Source: Circinella minor
Taxonomy: Eukaryota; Mucoromycota; Mucoromycetes; Mucorales; Lichtheimiaceae
NCBI GenBank assembly: GCA_016758965.1
Contig: JAEPRB010000245.1
Coordinates: 1 to 57,273, forward strand
Direction of reading: 5' to 3'
Length of the DNA: 57,273 bases
Positions 22,478-35,909 of the stretch are shown here, piece by piece. The translations under genes were made by a program, and so were the position numbers. Position 1 is the first letter of the stretch, and each line of letters begins with the position of its first letter. The notes beneath the pieces are model-generated. The model did not search any database. It saw only the letters and a program-made list of their open reading frames with translations, and was not told the DNA's origin.

Positions 22478-25200
22478 ATGCATATTACATTAGCCATTAT
22501 ACTGGCGTTAGGTGCCACGTCAGCAGCATTAGGCGCTTCACTTCCTCATCACCACCAGCATATGGATGGCTCATTTAAAAACTTTGGCCCTGAAATTCCA
22601 CGTACATTTGTCCCTGATTATAAACAGGATGACGATAGTTGGTTTCACTCTTTCACCAATGATGATCCTGTTTTAACGGCTACAACTTTGGCTTCCGCAA
22701 AATTAGTAGAAGGCTCCGATTATTATGTTGAATCGCATTATACAAGTGATATGAGTGGTGCTACGCATGTGTTCCTGCGTCAAAAAGTGAATGGCCTTGA
22801 TGTTATCAATGGTAAAATGAACATCAATCTAGACAAAAATAATCAAGTTATTTCGTATGGTAATTCATTTATCCGTCCTATGAATCGACCTTGGTATTTT
22901 AATGTAAGAGTTTCTTATCAAATAAGATGATGGATTACAATGATTGATGATAACTCATGCATGTGAAAAAAAAATGATAGGCTATCCAAAAAGGTCTCCA
23001 AGTTGTTTCTCATAGTTTTTTGCAAACCTCATTTAATGGCCAAAACAGTATGATGAATAAAGAAAAAAAATATCTATTCATTGAAACACCTGCAGTACTT
23101 TCACCCGAAGAAGCTATTGGATCACTTTTAGCAAGTGTGCGCTTACGTCTTCCTGATCCCACGGTTTCAGTTGATCCATCCACATTTGTTCCTATGGCAA
23201 CCTTGTTGCCATGCTCTTCGAATAACGACGGACAAGAAACATTTTTATACGAACAAGTTCCCTTTGCTATTTCCCCTGTACGAGTTCGTCGAGCTTATAT
23301 GCAACTTGAGTCAGGCCACTTGGCTCAAGTATGGGATGTGGAGATTGAAATGGATGATCACTGGTATAATGCTCAAGTGAATGCACACGATGGCACGTTA
23401 GTGAGCCTTGTGGACTGGGTGGCCGATGCATCAGATGTGTACTACAATGTGATTCCGTTTGGGTTTAATGATCCCTCAGCTACAAGCCAGGTTTTAGTTC
23501 ATAATCCGCATGATGAATTCGCTAGTCCAGAAGGATGGCATGCGCAAGGTACCATGGAAAGTGGTCATGCTTTAATATTTAATGTCACCATTGGCAACAA
23601 TGCTTATGCACATACAAATCCCGATGGTGGATATGATTGGGAAAAAAATTATCGCCCCAGTGGTAAAATTAGTAATACTGGAGATATTACTTTTGATTAT
23701 GAAGCTGCATTTGATAAGGACGAACCAGAAATCTATGAAGATGCTGCAGTGACAAATTTGTTTTACTGGGTTAATACGGTATGTGTATATGACGTATACT
23801 TTTTTATTTATACATATACGTACCCGTGGCTGATATGTATAATTGGATTACCCATATAAAAAAGGGTACTGACCATTTTCTTTTTATTTCTGGCTAATTT
23901 GTAATTTTTTCTTATAAAGGCACATGATTTATTCTATCGATATGGATTTAATGAAAAAGCTGGTAAATTTTTTGGCCGAGAAAAAAGTTGTCTGGCATTT
24001 TGGTGTGAAAAAATAAAAACTAATTAAGGTTTATATATATATATATATATATTAGGTAATTTTCAACAAGATAATCTTGGTCGTGGTCGTCCAGGTGATG
24101 ACGGTGCTGGTGATGCTGTCATCGCTAATGCTCAGGATGGTTCAGGTAATAATAAAATAGTAATAATATAAAGAAGAAGATAACAGAAAAATAAGGGGCA
24201 AAGGGGTAAGTGGAAATCAAAGTTTGTTCTTAATTATATCATTTATATCACATCATCATGCAGGACGAAATAATGCTAATTTCGCTACACCACCTGACGG
24301 TCGCCATGGTAAAATGCGAATGTATGTTTGGGATCAAACTTCCCCTATGAGAGATGGCGATTTTGAATCTGGTATTATTATTCATGAGTATACTCATGGT
24401 GTTTCAAATCGATTGACTGGTGGTCCCAAAGATGTAAACTGCTTGGGTTGGGGAGAAGCTGGTGGTATGGGTGAAGGCTGGGGCGATTTTGTTGCAACGA
24501 TCATCCGGATGACCGAAAAGGATACACGTGAGTCCGAATTCGGCATGGGTGATTGGGCCAATGGCGGTGATGGTATTCGTAAATATAAGGTATAATTAAA
24601 TTCAATCTATCTATTTCTACAATATTAACCATATGTATATAATAAATAATAAGAAAGAATATTAACCTATACTAATTACGTTTAATGAATTGGATTATTA
24701 TATATATACAACAGTATTCAACAAGCAAGGATACCAATCCAAGTACATATAAAATCATGGATCGATTTGATTACTGGGGTGTTCATGCCAAAGGCGAAGT
24801 ATGGGCTGAAATGCTATATGAAGTGTATTGGAATTTAGTTGATAAACATGGTTATACTTCTGAATGGTTCCCTCCATTACCTGACGACAAAGGTGATTTG
24901 ACACAAGCTCGTGAACATATTCTTTCGCATGGCAATACATTGGCACTGAAACTTGTGATTGAAGGCATGATGCACCAACCCTGTAATCCTACATTTACCG
25001 ACGCGCGTGACGCTATCTTGCTTGCTGATAAGCAATTAACTGGTGGAGATAACTATTGTGAAATTTATCAAGCATTTGCAAAACGAGGTCTTGGTTATAA
25101 GGCGGGATTGACTAAAGAAGGTCCTTGGCTTGAACGAAGACAAGAAAGCTTCTCGGTTGAACCCGGCCTTTGCGAAAATGCTGGTGATGATTCCTTTTAA
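22478..25200 (+). CDS. Fungalysin, secreted M36 zinc metalloprotease (722 aa, 6 exons)
   Basis: Exons 22478-22903, 22981-23778, 23920-23962, 24056-24145, 24264-24589 and 24715-25200, in frame throughout. Residues 1 to about 20 are a hydrophobic signal peptide ending near ALGAS. A propeptide with an FTP-type region (residues about 40-250) follows, as in fungalysins made as inactive zymogens. The catalytic domain has HEYTH at 493-497 (two zinc-ligand histidines and the catalytic glutamate) and the third ligand, probably E523 in [10 protein letters not shown], spaced as in the family. Substrates are extracellular proteins, taken as nitrogen source. The final exon carries the [19 protein letters not shown] and [10 protein letters not shown] family segments. 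Length agrees with other Mucoromycota M36 enzymes. Nothing is broken. Confidence 0.95.
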
Positions 25201-25995
25201 ATTATTTGTAATTATTCCTTTTTCATTTGTCCCTCTTCTTTAAAAAGATGGTGATGAATATGACGTTGTTTTCAACCCTACTTGCTTTTTTTTTCTTTAT
25301 ATTACTTGTCAGTATGGTATATTCCTTTTTATTTTCGTATATAACCATTCATCAACTCTGAACAAACAAACACACACATGCAATTTCTTGTATAGAATGA
25401 TAAATATTAATAATGTTTATTATCTGTCTTTTATTTTTATTACGTTCCCTCATTCTCTCTTTCTATCTTTACTATAGCTTTCTTTTTCTCATTATCTTGT
25501 GTTTTTTATTTACTTTATTTTCTCCTTTTTGTTTATTTCCAATTACTTATATTATTAAACGATAATATCTTATTTCCTGCATCATCATGGTATCACTGAT
25601 ATATTGTTGACAACTATATTATCATTAGGGTTATGTTAAATAATAATTCTATAAAGGAATTAGGAGCTTTCATGGAAAATAGAGCGGATATATTTTATTT
25701 AGTTTCTTTATTTTTAATGATTCACCAGATATCATAAATGTCAATATCTTGAAAAACTATAAAATAATATTTATTTATGAGAGGAATGTAAAATATAAGT
25801 ATTGCATTAAATACAGAATTGATAAAGTGTAAATTTTTATTCAGCCCCGCCACATCAAACTCATCGCGTACAACGCGTTTACATTTTTCTGTATATCTAT
25901 TTTTTACTTGCGCGTTTTTCAAGTTTTTAACTCACGTTCCTTTCTCTCTCCCTAATTCATCCATTTTCCTTTTATTTCGATATACATATCATATA
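25201..25995. other. Intergenic, fungalysin 3' region and RAD5 promoter
   Basis: AT-rich DNA with pyrimidine runs and no supported gene. The frame that runs into RAD5 from 25819 adds a hydrophobic, low-quality N-terminus and is read here as 5' UTR. No TATA box stands out. Confidence 0.6.
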
Positions 25996-28900
25996 ATGAC
26001 TGATCAAAACAGGAAGCGACGTTTTTTTGAAGAAGATGTGGAAATGGCACCTGCACGGCGTATTCCTCGAGTCGAACCTGCAGAAGATAATGACATTTCA
26101 TCAACATCATATAGCAAAACTACTGCTACTACAACTATGAATCGAGAGCAATCGCCAATGAATGAAGAATTTTCACATTCTGATATTTCTGAATCACAAC
26201 CAGAATCAATGTGCATTTCACCTATTCGACCTGCTCCAGTAGATGAAAAACTACAACAATTCCAAGACGTAGTCGGTAATGAAGTTAGTCACGCAGAATT
26301 AGAACGACTTTTAAATGCTTGTCGAGGAGATTTACAAATGGCGATCAATGCTTATTTTACACGTACCATTGATACTCCTATTACACCGACAGTTTCAAAA
26401 ACAACAACCACAAGTAGAAATACCAACGATAATAATAACAATATTACATTACAGCAACAAGACTCTCGATATATTGGAGAATGGTATATTGAAGGTTTTT
26501 CAATGGTGAATGGTCGTAGTCCCGTTAAAGAAGGAGATCCAGTTATCATTGAACGATCTAAGCAAACCGCCAATTCACCAACTACATATAAACGTGGACG
26601 ATCAAGTGGTGTACGGCGACTTACAGAAAACATCATCGTTCGTTTCTCAACGTTACACACCCGACAAGAAATTGGAAGACTAAAAGCAACTAAGACAGTG
26701 TCTAAACTTCTTGATCTTGAAATATGTCATTTTGAAGCCGATATTGTCGTTTGTCCCCCTAACCTTAGAACTGGAACGGATATGTTGTTACGAATAAAAT
26801 GTTTCCTGACCAACAAGGCATTTACATCCGATAGTAGGCCATCGTTTATGAAGGGGCAGGAACAGATTTCGTTCGATCGATCATCCGAAACAGTTCATGG
26901 GCGACAAATGCAGGAAAGAACTATAGCGATTTTGGAATTGTTCAAACAGATTAGTTTAAAGCCATCAAGATCTGCCATGCAACGTATGAATATGAAAGTC
27001 GGTAGAACTGAAGATGATGCACGGGATCAACTTGCCGTGTCAATAACCTCAATGCCACAACAACAGCGATCGAATGAGGAACAAGATGATGAAGAAGGTG
27101 AAGATACTGGAAATGAAGAAAAAGAAGTGACTAATGAGCAATTGGATTCAATTTATGAAAAGGCACAATTGTTTGACGGACAGATCCCCCCTATGGATGA
27201 ACCCGATGAAATGTCATTAATTTTAAAACCATATCAAAAAAGGGTAATATTTTATACAATACTTTTATGGCTTACAAAGTGAATATTTTAGAACAAAAGA
27301 AAAAGAATAATTAAATTTATAATTGCATAACATAGGCCCTTGGTTGGATGGTCCACAAAGAATCCGTGGATCATGAAAAAGATGAAAGATCAATGCGTGC
27401 GATGCATCCTTTATGGGAAGAATATCAGTTTCCCTTAGAGACTAATATATTTTTTTACTTTAATCCATATACAGGTAAATATTATTTATGATATAAGCAA
27501 GGGGATGCCCAACTGACAAAAAAAAAATTGAATATTAATCAGTAATAATGGTACTATCAAATAGGACAATTGAGCTTGGAATTTCCTGAACTAGATACTC
27601 AAGAACGTGGTGGTATATTAGCTGATGGTGACTACATTGTTTTTCATTATTGGTGGTATCATTTAGCAACAAACTTTTGACTAACTCGACAATGTTTTCT
27701 GACTATTGTGTATTTTAGAAATGGGTCTCGGTAAAACAATCGAGATGCTAAGTTTGATTCACAAGAATAAATACGTTCCCGGTGTATCCTCTGTTCCAGC
27801 CGACAAATCATCTTCTTCACCAACAACCCTCGTCGTCTGCCCTATGTCCTTACTCGCTCAATGGCGCGATGAATTGATCCGTGGTTCCAAACCTGATTCT
27901 ATTCATGTAGAAGTTTATTATGGCGCTAGTCGATATGCCAACATAAAAGAGCAATTATGCCAATGGGATGGATCAGCACCTGACGTTCTTGTGACTACTT
28001 ACAATACTGTATTAAGCGATTGGAATCGATCCAATGAAGTACTTTCCAATATCAACTTTTGGCGTATTATTTTAGATGAAGCCCATCAAATTAAGAACCG
28101 ACTTTCCAAGACATCACGCGCGTGTACGGCGCTCAAGGCAGCTCGACGTTGGGCCGTTACTGGTACACCCATCCAAAACAAATTAGAGGATTTATATACC
28201 TTGGTGCGATATTTAAAACAAGAACCATGGGCCAATTATACATTTTGGCGTGCCTTTATTACAATTCCTTTTGAAAGAAAGGATCCACGTGCATTAACAG
28301 CTGTCAAGACTGTATTAGAACCTATTGTACTTCGACGCACAAAGGATATGCGTGATATACACGGTAACCCCATGGTACCCTTGCCACCGAAACAAATCAA
28401 TATTGAATATTTGCAATTTTCTGAACCTGAACAAGATATCTATGATTCACTGTATACCGATTCCAAAACCAAATTTTCCCATTTCTGCTCTGCTGGTCAA
28501 GCACTAGCCAATTATGCCTCAATTTTTCAATTATTGACGCGTCTTCGACAAGTTGCTTGTCATCCTTATCTTGTGCTTGGTAAAGATGATAAAAAGAGCA
28601 ATATATATACAAAAGATGGTGGTATTACGTCATTGGAAGATTTGGTTACCAAGTACAGTGACAAGAAGGAAGGGTACGGCTCTAGTGTACTTCAACAATT
28701 ATTGGCTCGACAACAAGGTCAAGAAGGTGATAATGATCGCATTTCTGAAGAATGCCCTCTTTGTTACGAAACAGTGGATACAAAACTCTTGTTACCTTGT
28801 ATGCATATGTATTGTCGCGATTGTCTTATGGAATTTTTTCAGGTAAAAATAAAAATATTAAATAATAACAGCTTGCTTATAAATAGTAAGAAATAAAATA

Positions 28901-29797
28901 AAAAAGGCATGAATTAATAGTAATAAAAAAAATTATATTTATTTATCTTAGAAAAAAGAAAATGCAGGTCTTCCATACGAATGTCCTTCTTGTCGTGAAC
29001 AGGTCGATCAAGCTGATGTTATACAGCTTACCTCAACTACTACTCCTGATCGTCGATCACTTTCAACGAAAAGTGGCTCTGATAATAGTCATTCCTCTCC
29101 CTCAACATCTCCTACTAGCATAATCAATGTCAGCCAAGCTGTTGGTGGGTATAAATCATCAACAAAAATCGACGCATGTTTGGCCCATTTAAAAAAATAC
29201 ATCCATGAAGGTCATAAAACGGTTGTTTTTTCACAATTTACACAATTCTTGAATATTATTGAGCTGGCACTCAAACGTGAAGATATTGAATTCACACGAC
29301 TCGATGGTAGTCAAGCACAAGCTCAACGTGAAAAAGTCCTTACCCAATTTTCAAATCCACAGGCTGGTATAGACGTATTACTAATTAGTTTACGTGCTGG
29401 TGGCGTTGGTTTAAATTTAACTTGTGCAGATCGAGTGATTATGATGGTAAGAAAAAAATAAGACACATAATATTTTGCTATGATAATTTGTTGATGATAT
29501 ATCTAATTTAATGTGTATTTTTTTTCGGTATGGTAGGATCCTTGGTGGAACTACGCTGTAGAAGCACAAGCTATTGATCGTGTACATCGACTAGGTCAAG
29601 AAAATCCAGTGATTGTTACTCGATTTATTATGCGTGATACGGTGGAGGAACGAATTTTAGAGATTCAAGACAAGAAGCATGATCTTGTGAATCAATTGTA
29701 TAAATCCAAAGAAGATAGTAAAGCACAAAAAATGAATGATCTTCAAATATTATTTAGTACACGCTCTAAGAACAATAGTAACACATCATCATCATAA
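25996..29797 (+). CDS. RAD5: Rad5-type SNF2 helicase / RING ubiquitin ligase (1109 aa, 6 exons)
   Basis: Exons 25996-27243, 27336-27474, 27565-27627, 27719-28842, 28952-29446 and 29537-29797. Domain order: basic/acidic N-terminus; a UBA-like helical segment at about 88-122; a HIRAN domain at about 158-275; a SNF2 ATPase split by an insert, with Walker A DEMGLGKT at 483-490 and DEAH at 603-606; a C3HC4 RING finger inserted in the ATPase (C829, C832, C844, H846, C849, C852, then CPSC at 869-872); and the helicase C-terminal half with [20 protein letters not shown] and DRVHRLGQ. This is the Rad5/HLTF layout: K63-linked PCNA polyubiquitination and replication-fork reversal in post-replication repair. 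An intron cuts just before the Walker A glutamate. The gene is complete and convergent with SAM50, 185 bp apart. HLTF-like is an equivalent name. Confidence 0.96.
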
Positions 29798-29982
29798 ACC
29801 TTCATATACAACTTTATCATATTTATCTCATTTATCCTCTCATCAATTACATCCAATTTCAACATAGTATTTTTTTTCCCGTGTCGTCTCTCTCCACTGT
29901 CATATACATACATCCTCCTCATCTTTTCTGATATATATTCATGTTATATATATGTATATTATTATTATTATTTGTTATAATT

Positions 29983-31781
29983 TTACAAAAAGTCTATACC
30001 AACTCCCAATTGTATACCACGTTTTACTAAATCTCCTCTAGCAGCAGTTAATGGAATACAATAATTCAATTCCAAACGAGCAATACTATGACGATATATA
30101 AGACCAAATCCGACAGAAATGCTAGGTGATCGTGTAAGAGATTGTACTGTATCTTGTGCGCTTGTGCCTAGTTTCCATGGTACCAGTGTTCCTGCATTGA
30201 TAAATGTATGTGCTCTTATAGGTTTATCTTCATATTTTGGCAAAGGCGATATCGCACTCATACCAACAGCCCAATATGCATCACCGCCCAACGCATCCCC
30301 TAAATAAATTTATATTCATATCATATACAACAAATTATTACTTGATCAGACTAATATCCTCTTTTTTCCCCAAGATTAAAAACTTATAATAATAACTATT
30401 TTACTACTTACGATAATCACGTGGACCCACACCAGCTGTTCTAAATCCACGAATAGATAATGGACCACCCAGCATAAATTTATCAGATACTGTTGCAGAT
30501 TGTGCTGCCATGAAACCAGCCCTGAATCCCATATTCAACACCAAACCAGGATGTACACCTTTCCATTGACCTTCTGAATCTTTAAGTAATTGTCCTCCAC
30601 CGATTCGATGGCAATATTGTGTTTCGAGTTGTGCCTTGAAAAATCGAATATTACCCAGTCCACCAGCTAATTCTTGTGAGCATTTAACATAATGCCCTGT
30701 AGAGGGTAATAACAAATCATCTCGTCTATCCAATATATAAACGTGACGAATAGATGTTTTTAATGAATGGCCAGCTTGTTGGCGAATACTCGATGATGCT
30801 GTATCAGCAATACGATCAATGTTTCGCCATGTACAGTCCAACCCCAATTCATGATACCCATAACGTGAAACACCTCTGTATCGTATTCCAGCTCCCTTGG
30901 CAACTTCTTCATAAGAGCTATACAATGTATTGTTTTGAACGATACTATGCGCATTTAAATCGAGCTTTGCATCGGGAGAACCTTGGATGGGTTTGGATAA
31001 GGCAAATTGGAAAGCTGAACTGTTTCGTGTACCAAAGGATGCGGATGATTCTAACATTTCTGCACCACCGAAGATATTACGTACAGTCACTGATCCATTC
31101 TATACAATAAAAACATAATTTTATATACTATGAATTCGCCTGCCTACATTACTCCATATTAAAAGTGTTGTTATTCGTTTTTTTCTTACCATATTGCCTT
31201 CATTGTTGCCAATTTCTGTTCCCGTCTTTAAAAATACTCGACTTTTTTCTTTTACTCGATAAACTACATTAATCGATCCAGGAGCTGCTAGAGGATCTGT
31301 ATCTGTTGCACGATCCAATAGTACTTGAACATCGTCAAATATATCGAGCCGGATCAATTGTTCGGCGATCGATTGTGATTGATTTACGACATCGGCTACT
31401 GTTTTACTTTCTAAAACAGGTTCTGTGACAGTTGTAAGGAATCCAGATCGTGTTGCTTTAGTACCCAAAATGGTGATTGCGTTCACATGAGCTGATGATC
31501 CAGCAGTGGCAGAGAGCTATATACATATATACCATTTATTTTTGTTTTTATTTTGGAGTAGGGGGACCATGAATCAGAAAACAGAAAACATCACTAGTCT
31601 TTTTTTTTATCGAAAACTTGATTATTATTTACCACACTAAATAGTCGACGAGCCGCTTCCTTTTGTTGTTCACTGATATCGGCCTAAAATTTCGCCATGA
31701 AATTGTATTAGTTTTCTTTTTTTTCCATAAATTAAGTTGTTAAGCTTCAATAATGGAAGTTAAACTCACGTTTGGGTCCAT
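29983..31781 (-). CDS. SAM50: Sam50/Tob55, mitochondrial outer-membrane barrel assembly (464 aa, 5 exons)
   Basis: Minus-strand exons 31770-31781 (12 nt only), 31633-31683, 31190-31516, 30412-31099 and 29983-30299. Frame is intact. The protein is an Omp85 member: a POTRA-like region at about 35-125 followed by a 16-strand barrel. It carries GNNEGNM in the POTRA-to-barrel segment, the conserved IRGF loop-6 motif at 346-349, DALGGDAYW, and a C-terminal beta-signal-like end GVGIDFL. Sam50 is the central channel of the SAM complex, which inserts beta-barrel proteins such as porin and Tom40 into the mitochondrial outer membrane. The start is set by a four-codon first exon with a GTGAGT donor, whose product matches fungal Sam50 N-termini (short, acidic, then EQQKEAARR). 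That microexon is the least certain part. Confidence 0.93.
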
Positions 31782-32593
31782 GAAAATTCGCGCGTGTAAA
31801 TAATAGTTGTTTATGTGATTATTTATGGTTTTGATGCTCGTCCAATTTGTAAAAAAGAGGCCGGGATTTAAAATTAGTATTTTGACATGCACGACAATAA
31901 ACAGCTGTACACAACGTGCTTTAAATAATTAGTTGACAACATTTAAGAAATCTATTTGGTGTCATGAAAATCTAAACTTTACTTCATTGTACTGTTATAT
32001 TACTGATAATTTTTTTTTAGCATAGTCGCCATTCGGTTCGTAGAATTCTTTGAAATAGAATTTTACCATTAGTCTTTAATCCTATCATTTTCGTCTGAAC
32101 AAGAAATATATTTACAGCAGGTAATGAATAATAGATCTGCGCTTATTAATACTCTACAGTATTTTGTTTAAAGCGATCAAAAATGTATAATATCTATGTA
32201 GGTATTCGACAAAAAAGGATATGCGAAGTTTGTGTACCATTCATATTTTGTTTTATCTGAATTTTTGCAACAAGATGATAAAGGTAAAGGGTTTCTTCTC
32301 AATTAAATAAGAAGAAGTCCCAGAAGTAGCCAGATAGAAAGCATCAGTATGTAATAGGGTCTTGTTGTTTGATCTTTATTATTTGGAAAGTAGCATGGAG
32401 GAAAATATGACGTTTCCTTTGCTCTCTTTCAAATGAGAATAATGTAATTTCCTTCAGTTTCATTTGTCCTCTTTTCTTTAATAAAACAAACGACAGAAAT
32501 AATACGTGTAAGGCAAATAAAAAAAAACCAATTTCAAAAAGCAATTTGCTAACGAGTAAAGCTTTATAGATATACATTCTACATAATTATTAA
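31782..32593. other. Intergenic, SAM50 promoter side and F-box gene 3' side
   Basis: No supported gene. Minus frames at 32344-32577 and 32478-32672 overlap the 3' end of the F-box gene and have intergenic-type composition. No TATA box or known motif is evident. Confidence 0.55.
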
Positions 32594-34742
32594 TCAATTG
32601 TAATAAATTAATCTGATATTTTTTCTTTTTGCTACTAGATCTTCCATTACATCTCTGTCGAGTTTTTCGCATTTGTGGATGATCAACTTTCTCAATTTTT
32701 TTGATTGATTCATGATTCCTTCAACCCCCGCTTTCGTAATATGCGGTAAATGTTCCAATCTTAAAACAGTGCAATCCAGATCTTGTATATCGTAATCCAT
32801 AATATCATCACCGTCAAAAACAAGGTACTCAAGTAAAGGGAGAGAAGAAGCGGCCAGCGCTCGGATCGCTGGTGAAATACCTGGATTATCAAAGTAGGGA
32901 TAGAGACCAATAAGATGTATCGCTTTTAATTTTTCGAGCTTGGTTAATTGTAAAAGTGTCGAGAGTTGAACATTAAATAAATTTCGTAGACGAATTTCTT
33001 GTAATGGAGAACAGTTTCCAAGTGACACGTAGTACTGAAAAAATGCCCACAGTTCATTATCGTCGATAGCAATATTCGGATTACCTTTTGCATATTCAGA
33101 TGAATTTTCAATAGCAAAGCAACGTAGTTTCAGTAATGATGATTGAATGGTACGAAGCAGAAGACGAGGTGGATGTGATACAGTGTGTATAATAACTTGT
33201 TCCAAAAATGGACAATTACGAATCATACTTGCAAACACAATTTCAGTTTCTTTGGTGAAGGAAAACTTCAAATAGCGTAAATAGAATGATGCAAAATAGG
33301 CGACTTGACTCCAATCTTGTAAAAGATTATCTGGAGCAACGGTTAACGAGAGTGCTTCTGTACATCCCTGATCTTTTAATAGAAGTAAGAGTAAATCGGC
33401 AGTTACGTTATCACAATAGTGGATATCAATGATACGATTATATTGGGTTGTATCAATGTCTACATCATCTTCATCATTAGATGGATCTTTGTGTAATCCT
33501 TCTGGTCTAAAGCATATATGGGATAAGTTTCGACTACCATGCTTATATAATATATTTAAAAAGACCGGATTATCCTCTGCAATCATAAGTTCTCGTAAAT
33601 TGATGATGCCTTTTAATATATGTCCAATATCTTCATCCCGAATTCCTTTTGTAGTTATATGGAGACGAGTCAAAGTTGTTGAATGCAAATACAATATATC
33701 TCGTTTCGTATCAGAAAGCTTCACCGAATGTAATGGTGTACCACATTTAACGATTTGTATATTTTGGCAAATATCGAGTATTTCATAAAGAGTTATTTCA
33801 CATGATGTGTCCAAATATATTTGTTCTAAAGCACGACTGGAGTTCTTCAATAAAGTTGCTATAGGAAGCCATTTACCAATATCTTCACCTATTTTTTTGT
33901 TGACATGATATAAACATTTAGTTTGTTTATTTTTCTGTTTTTTATTCTTAATAAATAACAAATATAGTCATGTCAAACTTACCCACTTCAAGTGAATGAA
34001 GATGATGAAACGATACGTTATTCAACAAATTAGCCACCTCCTCCACTTGTGATTCCGAACAATTGATCTTTAGGTTCATTACCTGGTCACTTATTAATTG
34101 AACTGCTCTATATAATGATGATGATGATGATCCAGTTCGAGTAAAATAATCTGTCATCATTTCATCAGTCAATATCAAATTTTGTACTTTAATTGTTTCA
34201 CATCCAAGGATATATTGTCGCCATAGTTTCGAAACATTAAGGCAGTTGAGAATATCACTAAAAGTCAATTGATTCAAGATAGTTATAACGATGTCGTATG
34301 GTAATCTTTTCATGAGGTCAACACGCTGGTTCAGTTTATGTTTCGACGCTTTTCGAAATTTTAGAAGTGCTTTGTATTCCGGTATATGCTTATAAAACTT
34401 GATAACGTGTTTTGGCAATATGGACTCGCACATTTCGATGGTTTCCGATAATTTTTCTTGTTCAAAAAGAGATTGTGCAGCTTCAACATAACCTCGAAAG
34501 TCATTTGGCATTTTTTCTTGTAAAATCAGCGCATCATTATATGCTTCACTAAACTTTTTCTGGCGTCGATATGCAGTAGTCCGAATGGCCAATAATTCTT
34601 GTTCGATCTGAGGTAAATTCTCGAGTGCCATTGTTGCCCTCATAATAGCAGTTGCGAGATTACCAGCAGAGAGTGCGTCTTCTGCCATAAGAATCGGAAT
34701 CGTTAATTTTTTAAGGATTGAATCATCCATTGGATAATGCAC
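32594..34742 (-). CDS. TPR - F-box - LRR protein, Pof3/Dia2-like (684 aa, 2 exons)
   Basis: Minus-strand exons 33983-34742 and 32594-33888, with a GTAAGT donor and phase-1 joining. Residues 15-112 form about three TPR-like helix pairs (AGNLATAIMRATMALE; AYRRQKKFSEAYNDALIL; AQSLFEQEKLSETIEMCE). An F-box follows at about 141-185 (MKRLPYDIVITILNQLTF, then VSKLWRQYI). The rest has irregular leucine-rich repeats. TPR, F-box and LRR in this order is the architecture of fission yeast Pof3 and budding yeast Dia2, SCF ubiquitin-ligase adaptors that protect the genome and unload the replicative helicase. Mucoromycota carry many F-box/LRR proteins of this shape, so orthology is not proven; function as an SCF adaptor is the safe reading. 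An alternative start at the fifth codon (34730) is possible. Confidence 0.82.
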
Positions 34743-35909
34743 ATACTTTATGGTAATAAAAATAGGAGGTATAAAAAATAGACATTTGGCAATGATGTGA
34801 AACCCATGGGTTAAAAGTTAGCAAAATTAGAACAAGAAACATAAAAAGTGTATTTTATTATTATTATTATTCAGGAGGGGGGTTATCATGTGGATTATTA
34901 GTCATATTTACAGTTGACAATGGTGGATGAATAGAACCAGTAAATAATTGACAACAAAAAAAAAGAGTATCGATTGCAATCCATCATTATTCCCAGCAAC
35001 AGCACATTATTGAAAATAAGTTAAAGATATAGAGATGCAATGACACGATCGCAACCACACCGTTTTATTTAACTATCAGCAAAGAAAGTGATATATTTTG
35101 CCGGAATGACGAGGGAATCGAAAATCTGACTACAGGTGTTAATGACAATGTCATCTGGTGACAGTGACAGAAAAGTCTTTCTTGCACAAAGTATAAAATT
35201 TTTGTATCTCTTTATACAAGCATAAGTTGACATTGAAGTATATTTCATCAGCGCGTAGTACCTGACACAAAAACAAGAACTCAAACAATTATATACAAAC
35301 TACTCCCAACTGTGAGTGCTAATCGTTACAAACTGGACAATATAGTTACACAAGAAAACACAAGAGTTTGTACTACGATCAATTCCTAACTCCAAGAAAT
35401 TAACATCTTGGCAAAACAGCGAGACTTGGTAATAGTTTACTGAATTTGGCAAAATCGAATATTTGAGAAGTCTGTTGGGAATCTTCTAACATATATCTAT
35501 AGATACATTAACAGTACCACTTGTGAATATGCCCCAATTAGTATCCATTTTACCATATCTTCTATACGACAGCTACTGCTACTGCTATCACTTTACTGTG
35601 AGTCCATTGTTACTATGCTAATATTAATAGTAATATACAACATCCTTGTCACTTTATCAAATATTACACTATCTCATATATTTTACGCAAAAATATCAAG
35701 AGTATTAAACTTCGTAAGAAAATCAATCTTGAAAAATTGCTCAAACCTCTCAATGGAAATATTATGTAAATATTTACAAAATATGTATATAAGTCAATTA
35801 AGTAATATATGTATGCTGGTTGTTAAGTAAGAGAAAAGAGAGGGTATATAATGATGATGATGTATGATAATAAAATATAGATAATGATTTCTCCTTTTTT
35901 CTTACTCCT
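34743..35909. other. Intergenic, no supported gene
   Basis: About 1.2 kb between the F-box gene start and the end of the J-domain gene. Frames at 35069-35284 (minus) and 35615-35830 (plus) are about 71 codons but show no motif, no splice partner and intergenic-type composition. A short ATG repeat tract lies at about 35850-35862. Confidence 0.5.

Noticed and set aside
25819..25995. N-terminal extension of RAD5
   Set aside because: Phe/Ser/Leu-rich translation of a pyrimidine tract; the ATG at 25996 begins a normal hydrophilic N-terminus.
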